From NCBI GenBank assembly GCA_003449595.1, contig DMHB01000353.1, positions 1 through 8,479 on the forward strand: a DNA stretch of 8,479 bases. Direction: 5' to 3'. This stretch comes from Microscillaceae bacterium. Lineage in GTDB: Bacteria; Bacteroidota; Bacteroidia; Cytophagales; Microscillaceae. The notes beneath the pieces were generated by a model. It saw only the letters and a list, made by a program, of their open reading frames with translations. It was not told where the DNA came from and did not search any database. The position numbers and the translations under genes were made by a program. Positions 7,304 to 8,479 of this stretch are shown here, one piece after another. Numbering within the stretch: position 1 is the stretch's first letter; every line of letters begins with the position of its first letter.

Positions 7304-8155
7304 ATGAATCATATACAAACAATTGGCGTTTTGGGGTGTGGGTGGTTAGGGCTTCCTTTAGCCAAAGCTTTTGTAGCCCAAGGCATTCGAGTGCACGGCT
7401 CTACTACCCAAGTGGCTAAGTTGGAAACATTGGCGCAAGCTGGCATCGTACCCTTTCATATTCAGCTCAACCCATTGCCCGAGGGCGATGATTTGCAAGC
7501 TTTTTTGGACGTAGCGGTACTGGTCATCGACATCCCTCCGACACAGCCCCCACACTACACCCCACAAGCGGGTAGCCCCCCTTGGCACGCCCAACAAATC
7601 CAACACTTGGTATCCAAAATCAAACAATCGGGTGTGCAAAGCGTAGTGTATATTAGCTCTACCTCGGTTTATCCGAATACAAATACTTGGGTTGACGAGC
7701 AAACTCCGGTAGCCGAAAGCAACAGCGATCTCGATAAAGGGCTGGTGGCCGCAGAAAAACTGATTCAAACCCTGCATCCAACCCAAAACTGGGCTATTTT
7801 GCGCTGTGGCGGATTGTTGGGCTACAACCGTGTGCCGGGAAAATATTTTGCAGGCAGAAAAAACCTGCCCAATGGCGATAATCCTGTCAATTTCATCTTT
7901 AGAGATGATGCCGTGCAAATCATTCAGCAGGTAATTGCAAAACAAGCTTGGCAGGAAATTTTCAATGTAGTTGCCCCCGAGCACCCTACCCGAAAACTAA
8001 TTTATGCGCACAATGCACAACAACTTGGATTCGAGGCACCTACCTTCGCCAACCAAAGCACCGAGCCATATAAAATAGTCAGTTGCCAGAAAGTAATCCA
8101 ACAACTGGATTATCAGTTTGCATACCCGAACCCTTTGCATTTCCGTTATGAATAA
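7304..8155 (+). CDS. Atypical SDR / NAD(P)-dependent epimerase-like protein (YeeZ-like)
   Basis: This encodes a 283-residue cytoplasmic protein of the extended/atypical short-chain dehydrogenase superfamily, closest in pattern to YeeZ-type proteins. The N-terminal dinucleotide-binding loop is GCGWLG (residues 11-16). The central strand and serine segment is VVYISSTSVYP (114-124), with Tyr123 in the usual SVYG-like place. LRCGGLLGYNRVPGKYFAGR (166-185) and VNFIFRDDAVQII (195-207) match the cofactor and C-terminal regions of epimerase-like SDRs. The active-site YxxxK helix is replaced by LDKGLVAAEKLI (143-154), which has no tyrosine, so classical SDR catalysis is doubtful. It may act on an unusual substrate or only bind the nucleotide. 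A strong promoter lies just upstream. Its stop overlaps an ATG of the next gene's frame, suggesting co-transcription. Family assignment is firm; the substrate is unknown. Confidence 0.85.
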   Translation: MNHIQTIGVLGCGWLGLPLAKAFVAQGIRVHGSTTQVAKLETLAQAGIVPFHIQLNPLPEGDDLQAFLDVAVLVIDIPPTQPPHYTPQAGSPPWHAQQIQHLVSKIKQSGVQSVVYISSTSVYPNTNTWVDEQTPVAESNSDLDKGLVAAEKLIQTLHPTQNWAILRCGGLLGYNRVPGKYFAGRKNLPNGDNPVNFIFRDDAVQIIQQVIAKQAWQEIFNVVAPEHPTRKLIYAHNAQQLGFEAPTFANQSTEPYKIVSCQKVIQQLDYQFAYPNPLHFRYE

Positions 8156-8177
8156 GCAGTTTAATTCTTTTTGCCTT

Positions 8178-8479
8178 ATGAAAATCACGGTTATTTATTC
8201 TTTCCTGATAGGTAGCATCTTTTCCCTTGCGGGAATTACCCCTACCCTCGCCCAACAAAAAAATGCCCCAAAACTTCCCAACGGTGTCCGTGAAGAAGTC
8301 CATACACGCAACCCTAACGCCAAAACCGTATTCCTAAAAGACTTTGTAACCTTTCATTTAGTCATTCTCACTGAAAACGATTCGATTGTACGCTCAACTT
8401 ACTTTGAAAACAAGCCGATTGTGAAGTATATGGCCGAGTATAGCACTCCCGACAAATATACTTACCGAGAAAGAGGGGT
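8178..8479 (+). CDS. Probable exported FKBP-type peptidyl-prolyl isomerase (3' end missing)
   Basis: About 100 codons are visible before the window ends. Residues 1-25 form a signal peptide with a hydrophobic core and a TLA/QQ cleavage site after Ala25. The absence of a lipobox cysteine argues for a soluble periplasmic protein. The following sequence (LPNGVREEVHTRN, then DFVTFHLVILTENDSIVRSTY and KPI at about 84-86) resembles the start of Bacteroidota FKBP-type prolyl isomerases, where a 'GV..kih..' strand leads to 'GD.V..hl...t.....STY'. The diagnostic core of the domain lies beyond the window, so this is a probable call. An in-frame ATG at 8148 overlaps the SDR stop codon and would put ten polar residues before the signal peptide; the ATG at 8178 is preferred. 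No separate promoter is seen, so it probably shares the SDR transcript. Confidence 0.6.
   Translation, partial: MKITVIYSFLIGSIFSLAGITPTLAQQKNAPKLPNGVREEVHTRNPNAKTVFLKDFVTFHLVILTENDSIVRSTYFENKPIVKYMAEYSTPDKYTYRERG

Noticed and set aside
7358..7984. Open reading frame of 208 codons on the minus strand
   Set aside because: It lies wholly antisense to the SDR gene, whose protein has clear family motifs; the antisense product has no recognisable domain and a cysteine/arginine-rich shadow composition.
1..8479. CRISPR array, tRNA/rRNA genes, insertion sequence or defence system
   Set aside because: No regularly spaced repeats, cloverleaf sequences, transposase-like proteins or terminal inverted repeats were seen; all long genes belong to housekeeping or envelope families.

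Overview
The window looks like an ordinary chromosomal stretch from a member of the Bacteroidota, possibly a Cytophagales-like lineage, although the genus cannot be read from it. Four things point there. A YfhO-family membrane protein and a VIT/VWA protein ending in a TonB_C domain both fit this phylum. Several signal peptides are followed by Gln-rich ends (AQQ). No start codon has a convincing Shine-Dalgarno sequence. The best promoters match the Bacteroidota -7 box TAnnTTTG rather than the sigma-70 TATAAT box.

Layout. Positions 1-343 hold no convincing gene but contain two perfect inverted repeats and a pair of short direct repeats. A small secreted protein of unknown function follows (344-691), closed by a strong intrinsic terminator (743-776). 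Next is a large exported VIT-VWA-TonB_C protein (899-3298). It converges on a two-gene minus-strand unit: a YfhO-family multi-pass membrane protein (7154-4638) and, 14 bases downstream, a flavin amine oxidase-like protein (4623-3340). One hairpin at 3324-3355 sits between the convergent units and also encodes the last codons of the amine oxidase. At 7155-7303 two promoters diverge, one towards yfhO and one towards an atypical short-chain dehydrogenase/epimerase-like gene (7304-8155). That gene runs directly into a probable lipid- or periplasm-directed FKBP-type peptidyl-prolyl isomerase cut off by the right edge (8178 onward).

How the genes relate. Three of the six proteins carry export signals and one is an integral membrane protein, so the region is biased towards the cell envelope, but the genes do not form a recognisable pathway. 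The only pairings supported by spacing are yfhO with the amine oxidase, and the SDR gene with the FKBP gene. I found no mobile element, CRISPR array, RNA gene or defence system, and nothing that clearly amounts to a new multi-gene system. The most notable items are the VIT-VWA-TonB_C architecture, the unassigned small secreted protein with its structured upstream region, and the double-duty terminator.
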